NCBI GenBank assembly: GCA_030704615.1
Contig: CM060734.1
Location: 36,100,042 to 36,164,041, forward strand
From: Takakia lepidozioides
Taxonomy: Eukaryota; Streptophyta; Takakiopsida; Takakiales; Takakiaceae
Direction of reading: 5' to 3'
Length of the DNA stretch: 64,000 nucleotides
Shown piece by piece: positions 48,347 through 59,968 of this stretch; positions within the stretch are counted from its first letter, which is position 1; the number at the start of each line of letters is the position of its first letter. A program made the position numbers and the translations under genes. The notes under the pieces are model-generated. The model was given only the letters and a program-made list of their open reading frames with translations, had not been told where the DNA came from and made no database searches.

Positions 48347-49266
48347 CTACCTGTCCGAAGGAGCACTAAGTTGCGAGTCCCACCCAGACACACAGTGGGA
48401 GGTGATGAAGCGGTTCTTGTGCAGCAGGTACACTCCTTCTCCCAAGAATGCCCACAGTTCTTCTTCTCCCTTGAGCCAAAAAACCACGTGCACAATGTTG
48501 CGCACCACTTTCTCTTTCACCAACAGCGTGTGTGCAGAATATGTCTGAGCTTCTTCGGCCTTGTAGAGACCTACTGTTTCACGCCGAAAACACACCCCCG
48601 GAAAGATCAATAAATCACTGGGACAAAAAGGAAATTCAGAGTCAGAGATACCCGCGATGAGCTCTTCCCAAGTGGGATCCCGGGTAGGGGCTGGCGGAAC
48701 TCAAGGCCTTAAATTAGCAAGCAGGATAGATGTTCCTCCCTTAACCAGTTCCCACAAGCGTAGAGGGCTCGGCTTGTCAGGAGGCGGGAAGCTCTCAAGC
48801 TCCCACCCAATTCTCGACTCACAGAGAATTGTGGAATGCCCAAGACAGCCCAGCTAAGCTTCTTACCACTCTCCAACTGCTCTTTGGCACTAGCAAGGGG
48901 GATTTGTAGAGTGACTTCCCTATAGTGAAGTTTGAGGAGCAGGCGCGCAACATAGGCCCCCTAAAGAGATTCGCGAATGCGCCTGGTTTGCTCCCTCTGC
49001 TCCGCTTTGGTGCGTATGGGTTTGCAGGCTTCCTTGCACGCGGTTTCCTCAAAGGTTTTGGCCCAGAACTCCGAGGGCGTGTCTAGCGGGAGCTCAGGGC
49101 GCGGAATAGGTTCTCCCTCTAGGTAATCAACAAAGACCAACTGCTCATTCAATAGGTTGCGCGCAAGCTCGCAAATATAACGAGATTCCAACGCCAGAGT
49201 TTGCTTCAAGCGCGGGACTTCGAATTGATCAAGTTCAAACCAACCACGCTCAGAATTGGAAGCCAT
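48347..49266 (-). pseudogene. ORF0: extra ORF upstream of gag
   Basis: From an ATG at 49266 (MASNSERGWFELDQFE) coding-like sequence runs to a stop at 48347, 18 nt before the gag ATG. It is broken by a stop at 48961, after which the same frame continues (GAYVARLLLKLHYREVTLQ) to about 48705. There two stops and a frame change lead into LIFPGVCFRRETVGLYKA and a C-terminal half rich in Val/Phe/Trp. About 300 residues in total, with helical N-terminal half; no known domain. It sits where the untranslated leader would be, so it is part of the element. Confidence 0.6.
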
Positions 49267-49530
49267 AGTGTTTGTACGTGAGGTCAGACACGAAATCGGA
49301 GGTGATCGCCGAAGAGATGCAGCAACGCAGCAAACCAACACTACTATGCTAAACTCTCAAAACACAGAAAAACACGAGCATACAAACTTTCTCTCTCTCT
49401 CCTTGCGCGCAAGACACCAGCCGCCATTTTGCCACCACCTCTCCCTGCAATCATGGAGGATCCCCCGTACCCAATCTACTGTTCTCAGGTGTTCCGTACC
49501 CACTAAATCCTCTGTCAACGATTTTGGTTA

Positions 49531-49546
49531 CCCCGCATCTCCACCA
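49531..49546 (-). promoter_or_regulatory. Primer-binding site
   Basis: TGGTGGAGATGCGGGG follows the CA end of the 5' LTR without a gap. It begins with TGG, the complement of a tRNA CCA end. The implied primer is a tRNA whose acceptor strand begins GGAGATG; I cannot name it with certainty. Confidence 0.7.
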
Positions 49547-50089
49547 TGATTCCGGCGCTATGGGTTTGCTCCCCTTCCTCTACCGGACTTGACCTTATCT
49601 GGGGAATGTAGTCGGTAGAAGGGCCTAGCAGAGAAGACGGAATCTTACTAAGAAGAAGCCACAGACTCACACCTCCAAACACTTTCATCCAACCACTCAA
49701 GCACACCGTTACGCCCAATGTACGCTCGCGTAAGACCCAAAAAACCACCAACCTCACTGCCACGGCAGTGAGGCTTAAATAGTATTAGGTCATAATCTAA
49801 TCCTAGTGTCGTGTGGCACTTACACATAGGTCCACCAGATGTCCTTCCAACACAGCCATAGAAAGAAACCAGATCACCCAGTCCCATCCTAATCTGATCC
49901 TAAATTAGCTGTTAGAATAAGACAGCCCCTAATAAAGCCATCAGCTGTTGCCAGCTCATCCTCATGCGCAAGGTGTAAGTCCATCCAGCCTTCATCCTGG
50001 CTTCGTCCATCCCTTAAATCATCCGGAGCGCATCCCTCCTCCATTCATCCATGTTGAAAAGTAAGGTGGGAAGGAATCCCAGCTCCACA
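49547..50089 (-). repeat. 5' LTR
   Basis: 543 bp on the minus strand, beginning TGTGGAGC and ending GGAATCA. A TATA box, TATTTAA (49781-49775), lies just upstream of a perfect 10-bp hairpin: CCTCACTGCC and GGCAGTGAGG around a 2-nt loop (49752-49773). Transcription would start about 30 nt downstream of TATA. A PPT-like AGAGGAAGGGGAG occurs near its 3' end. Confidence 0.75.
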
Positions 50090-50102
50090 AGCCCTGATAA
50101 TG

Positions 50103-51180
50103 TTTGTTTGTTTTTTTTTTTTTTTTTTTTTTTAAAATTTAGAAAGGGAAACACCTGGGAGCGACAGCTCACAAATCAGGCCCCTTGATAGAGAGAGGAG
50201 AAAATAACCTCTCAGTAACCTCGCCGTAAGGCTTCAAGGTTTTATTTGGAATTATTGGAGGGAAAAAAATAAAACCCTCGAGAACACCATGAGGCACACA
50301 CACCGATGCCAGTGATTAACAAACCAAACTACTCCCTATGGAGTACTTACAGAACAACTTACTCAGAGACGAGTAATGCAGATCTTGCGACTTAAGTGGG
50401 AACTGATTTCTGGCCTGCCTATGAGTGGGCTAGCCTAATATTTATCTTTGAAAGATCACTTGCTCTGCCTACTTAACCAGTTCATGTCTCTATCGAATTC
50501 CAGCGAAGCGATGGAGTGTTGCACCGATGTTGCTCCAGCAGGGTGGAGGTTTTTTGTTCCATTCGCAGTGTTCTTGGGAGTAGCTGCAACAGATGATTCC
50601 TTTGATGTGCCCAGGTGTTGGCGCGGCGCGGCGAAGGCAGAATGTAGTTGCCCTGCGATCCGTGGTTTTCTCTGAACATCAGCACATAGTTTTTTCCAAA
50701 CCTTTCTTGCTTCAATTTGTAAGTCATAGTAAATAGCTGCCAAGAAAGTAGAAACTGAGCATGTAGTTCCAGAGAACGTTTGGTTGCACCTTATTTTCCA
50801 AAGATGCCATAGGGTAGAGCTTCTAAGAGTGTCAAAGACTGGGCACGGATTGGCCTTCTGTTTAGTGTTGGGATCGTAATTTAGCATTATGGAAAGTGGG
50901 GTCCAGATCACCGTATCCCATCGACTGTAAAAGGTCTTAATGTGGGGCCAAACCGCCGCAGGGCCTGACATTGCAGGAGACAATGTTCCTGGGATTCCAA
51001 AGTCGCTACAAAGCAGCATTTACAATGAAGCAGTGTTTTTTTTTTTTCATATTTCCAAAATCGCTGGCGGGGCCACCTGTGAATTCTACGCAGTGCCCAT
51101 GTGGCGAGAATATCGAGGTGGCAGAGTTAGAAAAGTGGCTATATTCCAGGTGTCACGTTTTAACTGGTCCACGTTGGCAT
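50103..51180 (-). mobile_element. 3' fragment of a non-LTR (LINE) retrotransposon, copy 3 of the tail
   Basis: On the minus strand, near 51026-50960 a reverse-transcriptase zinc-binding segment reads HCKCCFVATLESQEHCLLQC (C-x2-C ... E-x3-H-x4-C). In a neighbouring frame (51019-50456) follow FDTLRSSTLWHLWKIRCNQTF and DLQIEARKVWKKL, typical of the end of plant LINE ORF2. A frameshift separates them. Downstream lie about 270 bp of 3' UTR, the block shared with 933 and 36505, and a poly(A) tail (poly(T) on the plus strand at 50111-50133). The element is 5'-truncated. Confidence 0.65.
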
Positions 51181-51439
51181 GATTAAGCCCCTGAAATTTA
51201 TCTGCTGTTGCTTTTTGGCGAAAATGTCAGATTTTACCCCCCATAATTCCTTTAAACAAGTAGCTGACGTAGTTTCCAGGTCGAAATTTGGCGATTTTTC
51301 GCCAGAAAGAAAAACACTGCAATGAAGGGCGTCATTGAACCTTAACCATTCACCAACCTTTAAGCACCATGTTCGTTATTTGCCATAAGAAGGGTGACAT
51401 TTTGGCCGATCTAGTCTTTGTCCAAATGTTTTATAATAT

Positions 51440-51895
51440 TACTGCCATATTTGGAAGATAATAGAAATAATGTAAGAACTTAATGCACACGTGCAACCTC
51501 TGACGGGATGGTAGGCCGGTTTTCGGCATGTCAAATCTTCCCCACCCTCTCTTGAGAGTGATGTGGAACTGAAGGAGTGTAAACTCCAGTTGGGGTTACA
51601 CTGGGTTACATGACGAGGTGTGTAACTCCACATGGGGTTACACAGATTGGGGTGTAACTCCAGTCGATGTAACCCACACTTGGTCTCGAAATTTGACTAA
51701 GTGCAAATGTGGCTAAGTATAAAATGGACTAACCAGGGTTACATGAGAGATAGGGGTTACAGGGGGTTACAGAGGGTTACACGGATTGGAATAAATATAC
51801 CAAGGTTACACTACAAGAGCCCCCCATCAAGAATCGAACGCAGAACCTCACCACCTACATTGCAATCACCTTACCATCACGCTACCCACCACAAC
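51440..51895 (-). repeat. tRNA-derived SINE, copy 2
   Basis: The minus-strand head from 51895 has TAGCGTGATGGTAAGG (A-box-like) and GGTTCTGCGTTCGATTC (B box), then the same body as copy 1 with GTGTAAC/GTTACAC units, ending ATTTCTATTATCTTCC. It is shorter than copy 1 because one internal unit and the GAAAAA tract are absent. The two copies are clearly diverged. Confidence 0.7.
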
Positions 51896-52182
51896 TTGGA
51901 CTAGGGCTTCGCGTTGCTCCACACTACTAGCGACGAATTCTGAGAACTACGTTCAATTTTTCACAAAAAGGGGTGGGTCATCCCCATGGTGTTACATACA
52001 TACATCCCATATTTCATTGTTTTCCGGAAGAAGAACGGCGGAGTGTTGCCGAAGCTACCATAGTATTTTTATTTTTCAAAGGAAAGAGGGCCGAAATCCT
52101 GCTGGTCCCTCCTCTTCGGCATCCCCAGAGTTTGGGAAGCATAAAAAGGGGTGGGTCACACCCAGAGTGTTACATACATACA
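51896..52182. other. No gene; short direct repeat
   Basis: AAAAGGGGTGGGTCA followed by a GTGTTACATACATACATC-type string occurs twice (about 51966-52010 and 52145-52190), a local duplication of about 180 bp. Confidence 0.55.
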
Positions 52183-52419
52183 TCATGTGTTTCTTTGTTT
52201 TTCAAAAAAATGGTGGATTGTTGCTGAGGCTACCACATCTTGTTTAGCCATTCTGTCAAACGCTGAGAATGCATCCTTCATACTCCCACATTTGGCATAC
52301 ATGTCAACTAGAGTAGTCTCCGGAATGATATCTGGGGCAATCCCAGCTTGGGTGATGTCAGCATCGACCTTTTTGCCCTTTTCCAGGGCTACTTGGCTGG
52401 CACATGCACGAGAATACAA
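52183..52419 (-). pseudogene. PPR gene fragment
   Basis: A 78-codon frame with ACASQVALEKGKKVDADI and IIPETTLVDMYAKCGSMKDA, characteristic of L and S motifs of plant PLS-class PPR proteins. It is isolated from the other PPR fragments and ends without E or DYW domains. Confidence 0.7.
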
Positions 52420-53374
52420 ATGAACCGGAGGTTTTGATACAATTGAAAGATTTGTATTATGAATGTTCTTTATATGATATTTTTAAATTTTCAATTGGTT
52501 TCTACCATGGAGCCTGGCCAATGACAGAGACACTCTACTTGAAAAACTGCTATAATCTTGCTTGTTGCATGATTGAACCCTCCTACTCCACAAAGCACTC
52601 TGCGTTTGACCTGTAACTGAAGAGCTATGCTGCTGATTGGAGTGATGTTGCAAGTAGGGGCCCGACCAGTGATCTACACAAGGAATGGAAATGCTGGTGG
52701 AAGGCATCGTTGCAAGGCAGAGCTGCCCGGAGACTAAATGCTAATCTTGAACCACATGTGACTGCATAATGACCCTGTCTGCAGCAAATTAGCATTGGAA
52801 ACCAATTAGACTCAAGTCTGGACACCTTGCATACACTTGGGAGGCACTAACATTTCTCACATGACTGCAGGAGAGAAAAAATTAGATTGAACAACTCCAA
52901 AACCCTAAAGTAGGTCAACTACGTCAACCCCTCACCGACAAAAGGCTGAAAAGCCAGTTGACAGGCGATTCTCCAAGGCATTGTTCAATGCAGGGGCCCA
53001 CATCTGCCCTCAACAGTTAGTGCGAGTTGTGGGCAAACCTATGGACCACCGTCACTTACCCTAATTCTGTCTGCAAGATTCTATGTGGCTAGCACCATTG
53101 TGGAATCATGCAGGTGACTTAGGCATAAGCTCAGTCGACAATGTTGCTAGAGAGAGCCCCAACATGATCATATGACAAGAATCAACTTGCTTATCCTACA
53201 AGCAGTTGACTGCTTGACACTGCAGCCTCAAACCCCCCAGCATTGTCATGGAGCAGCATCTAATTGGCATCTACTGGTCGAAGAGAATGACACAGGCCTT
53301 GGGAACACAAATGAACGTAACCTTGTTGGGTATCACCCCTTCCTGTATCATTTGCTGATAGATATCTAAAGCCT

Positions 53375-55560
53375 CTACACCAAACCCATGCTGAGTATAT
53401 CCTGCGATCGACATTGCGCTGGGATTGCGCTCCCTGATACCACATCTTGCTCAGCCATGTTGTCAAACACATCCCGTGCATCCTTTAAGCTGCCGCATTT
53501 GGCATACCTGTTAAAAAGTGCATTTTCTAAAGAGATATATGAGGCAACTCCATCGTTGATGATGTCAGCATGGACCTCTTCCAGGGCTGTTATGCTGGCA
53601 CATGCATTGAGAATGGAAATGAGCGTGACCTTGTTGGGTGTTATGCCTTCTCGTATCATCTGCTCATACATCTCAAAAGCCTCCATCATTGCACTCCATG
53701 AGACCACAATTCGTTGAGACGTTTTGTCAAAAACTTGTCTGGCATCGTTCAAGCTCCGATACTTGGCATACATATCGACAAAGGCAGTGTCCAGAAAGAT
53801 GTCAACTCATGGACCTCTGTACTTTTTTCCAGGGCTCCTAGGCTGGCACAAGCATTGAGAACAAAAATGAATGTAATAATGTTGGGTGTCACACCTCATG
53901 AGAAGCACATTGCTCAGCTTTGCAAGCCAAACAGGTACTTCCCGCAAAATGTCAGTATTCACTGCCCCTGGATCTGCAACACCGTTGACAAAAATACAAC
54001 ATTAAGCACTCAATCTGTAGGGAAGTAGATAAAGTTGAGGAGTGGGTCTGAGGAGAAGACCGTGCACGACTGAGATGTGAGAAGAGTCATCACTTGAGTG
54101 CAGCCGACGATGAAGCTCATATGAGAAGAGGAGTAAACACACTGCACAACACCCCACCATCACTCATTTGAAAAATAATACAAAGACAAACACCTGCAGT
54201 CCTATTGGTCATGTACACCTTTGTCCCGCACCCACGGAAGTAGCAACAGAGTTTTGGCAGGAACAACAGCCAGAAAGAAGGCAACCTACTTTTGGAGCTC
54301 TCACAGATTTGCGCTAGGCTATACGAATTGCCACAACAGGCTGTCTGCATTGTGCCTTTGACCAAGTGTCCTTCATCCATCTACAAGCTTTGCACTACAT
54401 CACAAAGAAGTACCTTACAGAAGCATACCTTCATCCCGCGCCCCTGCTGTGCATACCCTGCAAGCATCGCGTTCCACGACACCACATCTCGGTCAGCCAT
54501 AGTGTTGAAAACTCCCTTCACATCCTTAATTCACCCACATTTTGCATCCATGTCCACCAAGGCAGTGTTCAGGATGACATCTGGTACAATTCCAGCTTTG
54601 ACCATGTCACCATGGACCTCTTCCCCCTTTTCCAGAGCTCCTAGGCTTGCACACACATTGCAAACAAAAACAAATGTGATGTGGTTACCCCTTCGCATCC
54701 TTAATGCACCCACATTTTGCATCCATGTCCACCAATGCAGGGTTCAAGATGACATTAGTACAATTCCAGCTTTAACGATGTCACCATGGACCTCTTTCCC
54801 CTTTTCCAGAACTCCTAGGCTTGCACACGCATTGCAAACAAAAAAAAATGTGATGTGGTTGGGCTTCACCCCTTCGCACATCATTTGCTCATAGGTCTCC
54901 AAAGCCTCCATCCAGCACCCTTGTTGTGCATATCCTGCAATCATCGCACTCCATGACACCACATCTCGTTCAGCCAATGCTATCGAGCACTCCCTTTGGA
55001 TCCTCAATGCACGCTGCCAGGCTTGCACACGCATCGTAAATGCACAGAAACGTGATGTGGTCGGGCTTCACCCCTTCCCCCATCATTTGATCATAGGTCT
55101 CCAAGGCCTCCATACCGCCCTTGCTGTACATACCCTGCAAGCATCGTGTTCCACATGATCAAAGATGGTTGAGCCTTTCTGTTGAACACTTGGTGAGCAT
55201 CCATGATGCTCCTGCACTTAACATACATGTTGACAAGGGTGTTGAGTAGAAAAACATTTGGCGGGAATCCCACTTAGGATAATGTGAGTGTGCATCTGCT
55301 TTCCAGCTTCCAGACCTTTCATCTCGATGCACTTAAGCAAGAGACAAACATACATTCTGAAATGCCTCCTTGGTTTAAAGTCTGTAGAGCCTCTGTCAGA
55401 CTGCCTGCCGCACAAAGCATCTTCACATGCCCAGAAGTGCCAGAAGAGGGATTGTGGACTCCCTCTCTTGATCCTCTTTCAGAAGCTGTTGTCATGGTTG
55501 AGGTGCCTGATTTTAGCAAAGGTGCCGCTGCAGCTGCTGCCTTTAGGTGACCATCTACCC
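53375..55560 (-). pseudogene. PPR gene, decayed (copy C)
   Basis: Fragments in several frames: a leader (55519-55319, with GHVKMLCAAGSLTEALQTL), GLEAGKQMHTHIILSG (55415-55218), VDMYVKCRSIMDA-type sequence (55273-55091), MIAGYAQQGCWMEALETYEQMM (55034-54744), a repeat around 54722-54531, and a long piece at 53773-53375 with ILNACASITALE and RYAKCGSLKDARDVF. The order P-L-S is recognisable. PPR proteins of this class bind organellar RNA and guide editing. Many frame changes and stops show it is dead. No E or DYW domain was found at its end. Confidence 0.75.
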
Positions 55561-56269
55561 ATGCAAGTTTCTTGTAGCTATTGATCCACAGGGAATCATA
55601 GGTAATCTGGAGCTTGAAGTTCTAGGAAACACCCAACTCAACTTATGAACAGGATGAAATTTTTTGAAGAAGGTGCCTTCATTATCTGACTCTGTGAAAA
55701 TGCCTCCATGGTTCAAAAATTTCAGAGCCTCTTTCAGTGTGCCTCATATAGTGTCCTCACAAGTTCAGAAGCGCCAGAAGAAATCTTGAGAACTTCCTCC
55801 CAGGGTCCTCTTTTGGAAGTGGAGATCATTGTGGAGGTGCCTGATTTTATCAATTGTGTTGCCACTGCCCCTTGAAGATGACCATCTACCCTTGCAGATT
55901 TTTTGTAGCTGTCAATCCTCAGTGGCTCATATACACTCTGGTGCTTGAAATCAGGACCTCTCGGATGGATCTGCACCCACGCTTCATCCCTGTTTCTTTC
56001 AGCTAACCCTGCCTAGGCAACAGTATGGTCCTGTGCTAAGAGCTGACAATGATAACCTAAAATTTATCTAGCAAACACCTCGACCATACTTACCACACAC
56101 TTGTTCTGGTGCTGCATTGCTGACAATTTGTGAGAAAGTTTTTTCAATGCGCCTATTATCCCATTGGCAGTAATATGTGCAAAAAATCCAAACCACCATA
56201 GATTCACCCAACGAGGTAACTTAAAAACACAAAGTGAAAAATTGGGAATGAATCTGATAAGAGGACAAA

Positions 56270-58102
56270 ACAAGACTAAATGGTTGAAGAAGAAAGTGCC
56301 CGCACTAGTTGTCCTTGATCTTGTCTCATGAAAGCAGCTAGCTTTTCTTTCACCCAAGGAGGATTCAACCAACTCTCAATCCAAAGGACCTCATGCGTGT
56401 GCTGCTTATGTCTATAGTCTGGTGATCTTGGATCGGTCTGTGAAAACCAATGGCCAGCTTCTCGCTGTGGTGGCAAAGAGAAAATTCATTTTCCTCCTCC
56501 CCCACATCATGCAATACAAAGCGCGTGTCAGGCACATACCCTGCCTCCTTCATCTGCCCAGACAATCTTCTCAGCTCAGCATGGATTTCCTTAATTCTGG
56601 GATGCAACTTGTCATCTACGACAAATGTGTGCACCCTATTGCTAACCTGGCTCCTTTCTAAACCCTCTGACCTTCATCATTCTTATCACCTTTGTAGTAT
56701 CATCCCACCTGCCAGCTCCAACATAGATGTTTGATAGCAACACATATTGCATCATGTTCATCCCACTTGAGGATAGATGTTGCCGCACGTTCAGCCATCT
56801 CCACATTGCCATGGATTCTGCAGGCACCAAGCAAGGCCTTCCACACCACAACATCTGGATTGATTGGCATTTTATTAATCAGGTCCACTGCCTCATCCAG
56901 TTGTCCTGCACGTCCAAGAAGGTCCACCATGTAGCCAAAGTGCTTTACTGTCGGAGTGACACCATGATCTTGACTCAAGGAATCGAAGTGGCGTCTTCCT
57001 TCATTGAGTAGGTCAGTGTGGCTGCATGCAGAGAGAACACATATAAAGGTGATACTGTCTGGCTTCAAGCCGTTCTTGTACATTGAAGGACCTCCGTATG
57101 ACAACCATGCTGGGCATATCCTGCGATCATCGCATTCCATGACACCACATTTCGTTCAGCCATATTGTCAAATACTCCCTTTGTATCCTCAATGCACCCA
57201 CATTTCGCATACATATCCATCAGGGCAGTGTCCAGAATGACATGTGGTACAATTCCAGCTTTGATGATTGTCACCATGGACTTCTTTGCCATTTTCCAGG
57301 GCTACCGGGCTTGCACAAGCATTACAAACGCACACAAACGTGATGTGGTTGCACTTCACCCCTTCCCCCATCATTTGCTCATAGGTTTCCAAGGCCTCCG
57401 TCCCACGCCCCTGCTGTGTAGATCCTGCAAGCATCGCATTCCACAACACCAAATCTCGTTCAGCCATATTTTTGAACACTCCCACCGCATCCTCAATGCT
57501 CCCACATTTGGCATGTATGTCCACGAGGGTATTGTTCAAAATCACATCTGGTACAATTCCAGCTTTGGTGATGCAACCATGCACCTCTTTACCCTTTTCC
57601 AGAGGTGCCAGGCTTGCACACGCATTGCAAATGCACAGAAACGTGATGTGGTCGGGCTTGACCCCTTCCCCCATCATTTGATCACAGGTCTCCAAAGCCT
57701 CACTACCACGTCCCTACTGTGGATATGACACCACATCTCGTTCAGCCATAGTGTTGAAAACTCCCTTTGCATCCTTAATGCACCCACGCTTGGTAAATCC
57801 TGCCAACATTATATTCCACGTGATCAAAGATTGTTGAACACTTGGTGAGCATCCATGATGCTCCCGCACTTAACATACATGTTGACAAGGGTGTTGAGTA
57901 GAAAAACATTTGGCGTGAATCCACTTTGGATAATGTGAGTGTGCACCTGCTTTCCAGCTTCAAGGCCTTTCATCTTGATGCACTTATGCAAGAGACAGAC
58001 ATACGTATCTCTCCCTCTCTTGTTCCTCTTCCAGAGGCTGTGGTCATGGTTGAGGTGCCTGATTTTATCAACTATGCCCCTCTTGGATGAATCTGGACCC
58101 AC
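56270..58102 (-). pseudogene. DYW-class PPR gene, decayed (copy B)
   Basis: The N-terminal leader and first motifs are at 58102-57824 (GLEAGKQVHTHIIQSGFTPN, NTLVNMYVKCGSIMDAHQVF). Further PLS motifs are at 57695-57189 (with ACASLAPLEKGKEVHGCI and DIHAKCGSIEDAVGVF) and 57292-57065. The P2-L2-S2/E region is at 57140-56700 (SACSHTDLLNEGRRHFD, MVDLLGRAGQLDEA, WKALLGACRIHGNVEMAE), with the following E motif in 56854-56642. The DYW start is at 56634-56365 (HPRIKEIHAELRRLSGQMKE, YVPDTRFVLHD, CHHSEKLAIGF). The HSE zinc/catalytic signature is present, but the CxxC half and the DYW end are missing. At least five frame changes occur. Such proteins deaminate C to U in organelle RNA. Confidence 0.8.
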
Positions 58103-59869
58103 ACTCTATCCCTTCTCCTTCAGCTATCCATGCATCTGCACAAAGCATGCATTCATCTTTTCCCTTGCTGCTAGCAGCTGACAATGACAACCTAGGAAAC
58201 ACCCAATCACACTAGTTCCTATGCTGAATTGCGTCTGCTACTCTTTGTCATCTAACAGGGATTCAACTTTTTGCCTCGGTTGTCCCACCACCATTGACTG
58301 GGGTCAACAAAGTATTCATTCCACACCTTCTCTCTGTTAACTGTTTTTGGATACTTTTCTGTTATCACATTGGCAGTATCATGTCAAAGTCACTCCAAAC
58401 CAGATTCACTCAACCAGCTAACTTGTAGAATTCAACATAGAAATTTAGGGCCGACTCTGACAAGAGAGAAAAACAGGGTGAAATGTGTTGAAGAAGGTGC
58501 CTTCATTAGCAATGCCTTGTTCTATCATTTGTGCCGCTGCCGCTGCTGTTCCAATTGACCATCTACGCAACAATATTTGACAGCCACAAAAGCTAATCCA
58601 TCAATTGTATAGTGGGAAAATAGACTCGTGATCTTGCAAGACCTTGTCCATGTACAAATATCATAGAGTGTCTACTGCAGCCCCCTGTTCTGAGAGACAT
58701 TCTCTGCTGCGTGAAATCAGGGACTATCACACAACGGGATGGATCAACGAATAGGACAATTGCTTGTGCCTCACAAACAACATGCATTGAAATTCCAGTG
58801 TCAACTTGATATAGATGGACCTACAGAGACAATTTGCTGCTCGCTTCATTTGTTGTTGCAAAAAGCAGTCAAGATGACAAGAGATTTTGGTACAACCAGA
58901 AAACAATCTCAACAAGTCAATTGTGGTCATAAGATACATTTTTCTAGTCTCTGCCATATTTCCGAAATGCTTGATAGAAGAGCTCCAGGACCTCTTTGTT
59001 CCAGGGAGGTCCAAGCATGTCCGACAATTTGCGCTTCTGATTACGAGCCCGCCCACTCACCTTAGTCCCATAACTAGCATTCAAGCAGCATCCAAAATTG
59101 CTACAATGACTGCAAATTTCACATCTGAGACAAAGTCCAACCCCTGTAACCCTCTGTCTCTGGAATCAAATCTGTTCACAAATGTATACCAAAAGGTCAT
59201 ATTTTCTTCTTGGAGGAATGGTTATGGAATCAAACCATGCAAGCTTCAGAACATGACAAGGTAAATTAGACAACCTGTCTAAACAGTTTTTTTACTGAAT
59301 AAAGGCCCTTCACTTTAACCACTTCCCTCACTACAGAATGAGGGACTAAAGGGTCCTTCAGATCCCGATCAACTAGTAAATCTCAGGGACACTAACACAC
59401 AGATGGATTCCTATAACACATATGGTTATATCCAAATTGCATCATTATCACCACGTTTGATAAAAACAATGGTCACAAAAATAATGGCCAAGAAGGCTAA
59501 AACATGGAAACAGAGCAACCTTCAGCTTTGAATGTCAGTCTCACAATTGCATTTATTGTTTCCAGTGAACACTGGTTATAGGGAGGTTATGGCAGACAGA
59601 CAGCAATTACAATCTAGTCAATGTAAGATTAGGTTTGAAACTTGGGTTTAGCTTCAAGCAAATGTGGGACTTTTGCAACCAGACACAACCTGACATACCC
59701 TTCGTGCTCATGGAAAATCAATCATGGAGACTCACTGTGCGGGTCTGAAACAAGGAAGTAAGGTGTAATCTAAGCTGCACTTTTCTTCTTTCCCACCCAA
59801 TCACGAGTGAAAGCTTCCGATTCCGTCTGCAAGAAACTCCTCCCCATTTGTTGTCTTTTCGAATCATAG
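58103..59869. other. No recognised gene
   Basis: Sequence just upstream of PPR copy B resembles the 59870-59990 block in part. The remainder shows only short open frames without domains. Confidence 0.4.
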
Positions 59870-59950
59870 GTAATCTGGAGCTTGAAATCCGGCCCTTTTG
59901 GATGAATCTGGACCCACACTCGATCCCTGCTCCTTCAGCTATCCATGCCT
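59870..59950. repeat. Duplicated PPR upstream block
   Basis: AATCATAGGTAATCTGGAGC followed by a GGATGAATCTGGACCCACACT-type string recurs, with variation, near 55590-55615 and 55970-56000 and at 58085-58135. These are the 5' flanks of the PPR copies, so the cluster arose by tandem segmental duplication and this is the flank of a third, otherwise missing copy. Confidence 0.55.
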
Positions 59951-59968
59951 GTGCTTGCAAGGTGAACG

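Larger units (their letters stand above)
43118..50089 (-). mobile_element. Ty3/gypsy-type LTR retrotransposon, decayed
   Basis: The element spans 6972 bp on the minus strand and is bounded by AGCC on both sides (43114-43117 and 50090-50093), a 4-bp target duplication. Order from 5' to 3': LTR 50089-49547, PBS, ORF0, gag, protease, dUTPase-like domain, RT, RNase H, integrase, and a 25-bp remnant of the 3' LTR. Integrase after RNase H places it in Ty3/gypsy. Several in-frame stops and at least one frameshift show it cannot encode its proteins now. Confidence 0.85.
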
